Shown piece by piece: positions 5,157 through 7,632 of a DNA stretch of 7,632 bases. This DNA is from Verrucomicrobiia bacterium (GTDB lineage: Bacteria; Verrucomicrobiota; Verrucomicrobiia; Limisphaerales; DTLC01): contig JANWZY010000141.1 in assembly GCA_025061935.1 (NCBI GenBank), positions 1 through 7,632 of the forward strand, in the 5' to 3' direction. The notes beneath the pieces are model-generated. The model was not told the origin of the DNA. It was given only the letters and a program-made list of their open reading frames with translations, and ran no database searches. A program made the translations under genes and the position numbers. The first letter of the stretch is position 1. Every line of letters begins with the position of its first letter.

Positions 5157-7316
5157 TCACGGCACGGGCTTGGGCACGGGCCGTTTGCTGAACCGGGCGA
5201 AGTATTCGAGGATTTGGTCGCGCCACTTTGCTGCGTCGGCAACCTGAATGGCCAAGCGCTCGGCGACTTCGCGGTGCCGGCGCGCGTCTATTTTGCCCTT
5301 TAATGTTTCCCAGGTCTTCTGCAGTTCGCGCGCTTGCCTCACGCCCTCATCGTATTTGGCGCACAACTCCTCCCAGAGCGTCCGTCCGGATTTCATCCTG
5401 TGGTCCCATGCGCACCGGTGGAACCACAGCAGGAATTTCTCCGGGCAACGGTTGATGTCGTCGAAAATGTCGCACAGCGGCGGATGGTACTGGTCAACCG
5501 CGCCGCTGCCGCGCCGGGTGCGGTCGAACCCGATGCCGTCCTCGGACGCGCGGTGGTAATACGTGGCCGTCCAGTCTTCGCGCGGCGCGCGGTCGTTCCA
5601 CGGCATCGGCGCGTAATGGTCACCCCCGATCAGATGGTGCAGCCCGAGCGGCATGGTGTAGCTGACGAACGTTTCATACGAGGTCATCATCATCCGGCAA
5701 ATTGTCCGGACCGCTTCAGGGTCGTTCGTGAACGTCATCCGTGTCCATTCCTCGGCGAGTTGGGCGGCGCCAAGCTCAGGGTTCCACGCCAGTCTGCCGA
5801 ACGCGTACCAATTCGCCTGCGAGAAATGGTGCCCGCACCAGTTGGCGTCGGCGCCGGGATTGACCACGCCAGCCATGCCGGTGAGCTGGTAAGGGTGCAC
5901 CTCGCCCATCAAAACCTTCGCCACGGTCGAGCCTTGGCCTTTGGCGTAGGTGTCCGACTGCAGGAACTCTTCCCACATCGGTCCGAGGTACACCAGGTGC
6001 TTGGCCTGGCCGAGGTATTCCTGTGTGGGCTGGATCTCGGCCATTACTGGCGTGTGCTTCAGCGCGCCGAATAAGGGGTGGAACGGCTCGCGTGGCTGGA
6101 AATCCAGAGGGCCGTTCTTGATCTGAATCACTACATTCGCCCGGAACTGGCCGTCCAGGCGCGTGAACTCGATGTAGGCGCGTTTGACCCGGTCCGGGTC
6201 AACGTCGTGGTCGTACACGAACGCGCGCCACATGACCACCCCGCCGTGCGGCGCGAGCGCCTCGGCGAGCAAATTCGCGCCCTCGGCATGCGAGCGGCCG
6301 TAGGTTTTGGGACCGGGCTGGCCCTCCGAGTCTGCCTTCACAAGGAACCCGCCAAAGTCCGGAATGAGCGAATAGATCTCGTCGGCTTTCGCGCGCCACC
6401 AATCCTTGACGCGCTGGTCCAGCGGGTCGGCAGTAGGAAGCCCGCCGATGCGGACGGGCGCGGCGAAGTTCGCGGTCAGATACATTCGCACCCCGTACGG
6501 GCGCCACACGTTTGCAAGCGCGGCCACCTTGCGCAGGTATTCGGCGGTGAGAATGCGCGGGTTCGCATTCACGTTATGGATGACCGCGCCGTTCAGCCCG
6601 AGCGACGCGCACGCGCGTGCGTAGTCAACGTACCGCTGGCCCAATTTGTCCGGCAGCTCTGCCCAGCGCCACAGCGAGCGCCCGGCATAGCCGCGCTCGA
6701 CCGAGCCGTCGAGGTTGTCCCAATGATTCATGAGGCGCAGTTTCAGCCGGGGCCGCTCCTTGATCTCGAGCGCTGCGATAGGTTGCCCGGTCTGCAACAA
6801 ACGCAAGAAATGGAAACACCCGTACAGCGCGCCGATGTCCGTGCTCGACGCTATGATGATACCCCCACCGCCCTTGAGCTTCACGGAGCGAATGATGTAT
6901 CCCTCCGGACCTAGCCTGTCGAGGTCTTCGGCTGGCACGTTTTCCCTGACCTGAGCCGAAGTTGCAGGTGTGCCAATCAGCAATGTACCGGCGTCGAACC
7001 CGTCATTGGAAACCGGCACTGCGTCACCCAGCAGGCTTTTAAGCGCGGTGGCGATCTCCTCGCTGATCACGCGGCATGTGGGTGAGCCGCCTGCGACGCA
7101 GACCCGTTTGATTCGCCGTTGATACTCTCTGACCGCCTGTTTGGCCGGCGGCGCGTACCGCAGCCATAGCATGTATCCATCCTCGTCCGTGGGCCGGACC
7201 GGCGCGACGGCACCGCTTCGCTCGCCAGAATGCACCCATCTGTTCCCGGCCAGCCAAAGCCCGGCAGTCCCGGCGACGCTTCGCCACACAAACTCACGCC
7301 GTGAGATTCCGTTCAT
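5157..7316 (-). CDS. Alpha-glucuronidase, GH67, Tat-exported
   Basis: This 719-residue protein matches the usual length and layout of GH67 alpha-glucuronidases, which cleave the alpha-1,2 bond between (4-O-methyl)glucuronic acid and the terminal xylose of xylo-oligosaccharides. A twin-arginine signal is at the start (S5-R6-R7-E8-F9, then hydrophobic VAGTAGLWLAG), so it is probably exported folded to the periplasm. An alpha/beta N-terminal domain (~45-185) precedes the barrel, opened by the family phrase 'LRLMNHWDNLDGSVERGYAG' (193-212). Catalytic motifs are all present: 'KADSEGQPGP' with acid E331, 'IKNGPLDFQPREP' with D405, and 'TQEYLGQ' with E433. The spacing of these three (74 and 28) nearly matches the E292/D365/E393 set of the Cellvibrio japonicus enzyme as remembered. 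The C-terminal helical domain ends with 'KWRDQILEYF'. The start ATG (7314-7316) has no clear Shine-Dalgarno. The ORF lies between a GH8-like gene and a propeller protein on the same strand, supporting a glucuronoxylan role. In-frame sequence stays open for 26 codons past the TGA. Confidence 0.97.
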   Translation of the reverse strand: MNGISRREFVWRSVAGTAGLWLAGNRWVHSGERSGAVAPVRPTDEDGYMLWLRYAPPAKQAVREYQRRIKRVCVAGGSPTCRVISEEIATALKSLLGDAVPVSNDGFDAGTLLIGTPATSAQVRENVPAEDLDRLGPEGYIIRSVKLKGGGGIIIASSTDIGALYGCFHFLRLLQTGQPIAALEIKERPRLKLRLMNHWDNLDGSVERGYAGRSLWRWAELPDKLGQRYVDYARACASLGLNGAVIHNVNANPRILTAEYLRKVAALANVWRPYGVRMYLTANFAAPVRIGGLPTADPLDQRVKDWWRAKADEIYSLIPDFGGFLVKADSEGQPGPKTYGRSHAEGANLLAEALAPHGGVVMWRAFVYDHDVDPDRVKRAYIEFTRLDGQFRANVVIQIKNGPLDFQPREPFHPLFGALKHTPVMAEIQPTQEYLGQAKHLVYLGPMWEEFLQSDTYAKGQGSTVAKVLMGEVHPYQLTGMAGVVNPGADANWCGHHFSQANWYAFGRLAWNPELGAAQLAEEWTRMTFTNDPEAVRTICRMMMTSYETFVSYTMPLGLHHLIGGDHYAPMPWNDRAPREDWTATYYHRASEDGIGFDRTRRGSGAVDQYHPPLCDIFDDINRCPEKFLLWFHRCAWDHRMKSGRTLWEELCAKYDEGVRQARELQKTWETLKGKIDARRHREVAERLAIQVADAAKWRDQILEYFARFSKRPVPKPVP

Positions 7317-7431
7317 AGACTGGTGTTTAAGAGATTCGCTTCACGCTAGGTCTCGCTCTGCGGCTACGCGCTTGATGAAATCTGAACGGCTGGGGTGTGC
7401 TCTCGCAACTCAAAAACTTAGCTCGACTCGG

Positions 7432-7464
7432 CTCGCACGGAGGGTGCGCCCTCCAATTTGCGAG
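7432..7464 (-). terminator. Two-tier hairpin after the GH8 gene
   Basis: GGAGGG (7439-7444) pairs perfectly with CCCTCC (7449-7454) across TGCG, and an outer CTCGCA (7432-7437) pairs with TGCGAG (7459-7464) with a small internal bulge. Read on the - strand it begins 31 bases after the GH8-like stop codon; a T5 tract comes only about 14-20 bases further on. It could be a terminator, an mRNA 3'-end stabiliser allowing lower expression of the GH67 gene downstream, or a dispersed palindromic unit. Confidence 0.45.
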
Positions 7465-7495
7465 GAAGTGGGGAGATCCACATCGGCTGGCAAGA

Positions 7496-7632
7496 TCATT
7501 TTTGTGGGTGCCAGATTTTGAATTCGCCGCTGCAGTGGAGCAGGGCCATCATGTACAGCAGGCCTTCGTAGTAGCGCTCGATGCCGTCGGGCACGGGCAT
7601 GTCCCAGAGCGCCTGCACGAACTTTTTCGCGC
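7496..7632 (-). CDS. Probable GH8 xylanase / reducing-end xylose-releasing exo-oligoxylanase, C-terminal end, partial
   Basis: The - strand frame is open from the right edge to the TGA at 7496-7498, giving 44 residues. The peptide contains 'KKFVQALWDMPVPDGIERY' then 'YEGLLYMMALLHCSGEFKIW', which matches the remembered C-terminal pattern of GH8 oligoxylanases of the Rex type (W-x-x-P-x-P-x-G-x-x-R-Y-Y-x-G-x-L-Y-M-x-x-L-L-H-x-S-G-x-F). Such enzymes release xylose from the reducing end of xylo-oligosaccharides; other GH8 members cleave xylan or beta-glucan internally. The catalytic glutamate and aspartate lie outside the window, so the subclass is inferred from the neighbouring GH67 gene, which begins 179 bases downstream on the same strand. 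Localisation cannot be judged without the N-terminus. Confidence 0.72.
   Translation of the reverse strand, partial: AKKFVQALWDMPVPDGIERYYEGLLYMMALLHCSGEFKIWHPQK

Noticed and set aside
5334..6914. Long + strand frames of 246 and 278 codons
   Set aside because: Both are antisense to the GH67 gene, which carries conserved catalytic motifs.

Overview
The window looks like chromosomal DNA from a polysaccharide-degrading bacterium, most likely of the Verrucomicrobiota (Pedosphaera/Limisphaerales type) or a related PVC lineage. The clues are a Tat-exported GH67 enzyme, a large FG-GAP beta-propeller protein, and a decayed parallel beta-helix surface protein. The last has the 'CVYLTNGA', 'SPCINAGNNA', 'DLDGNPRI' and 'DTDGDGMNNWQEW' phrases that recur in large paralogous families there. 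The taxon is an inference; no phylogenetic marker other than the tmRNA is present.

Left part (1-1300): the C-terminal end of an aldo/keto reductase of the 4Fe-4S type runs in from the left edge on the + strand and stops at 235. About 570 bases without a convincing gene follow, holding several hairpins, including a perfect 15-bp inverted repeat at 401-434. A one-piece tmRNA gene (ssrA, 839-1195, + strand) comes next, with a good sigma70-like promoter, an encoded CCA end, and a readable tag peptide ASTKTANAELAFAA.

Middle part (1297-2865): on the - strand, converging on ssrA, lies a broken parallel beta-helix (choice-of-anchor Q type) protein gene. Its last ~200 codons are intact, but the upstream half is cut by several frameshifts and stops, and its N-terminus is missing. 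A nested hairpin sits upstream of it.

Right part (2866-7632, all - strand): a carbohydrate-degradation cluster. In transcription order it holds the C-terminal end of a probable GH8 xylanase or reducing-end xylose-releasing exo-oligoxylanase (entering from the right edge), a complete GH67 alpha-glucuronidase with a Tat signal, and a complete exported protein with a LamG/DUF1080-like N-terminal domain and a VCBS/FG-GAP beta-propeller resembling rhamnogalacturonan lyases. GH67 removes (4-O-methyl)glucuronic acid from the ends of xylo-oligosaccharides and GH8 Rex-type enzymes trim the reducing end, so the cluster fits breakdown of glucuronoxylan fragments. The propeller protein is the least understood member and the best candidate here for an undescribed activity.
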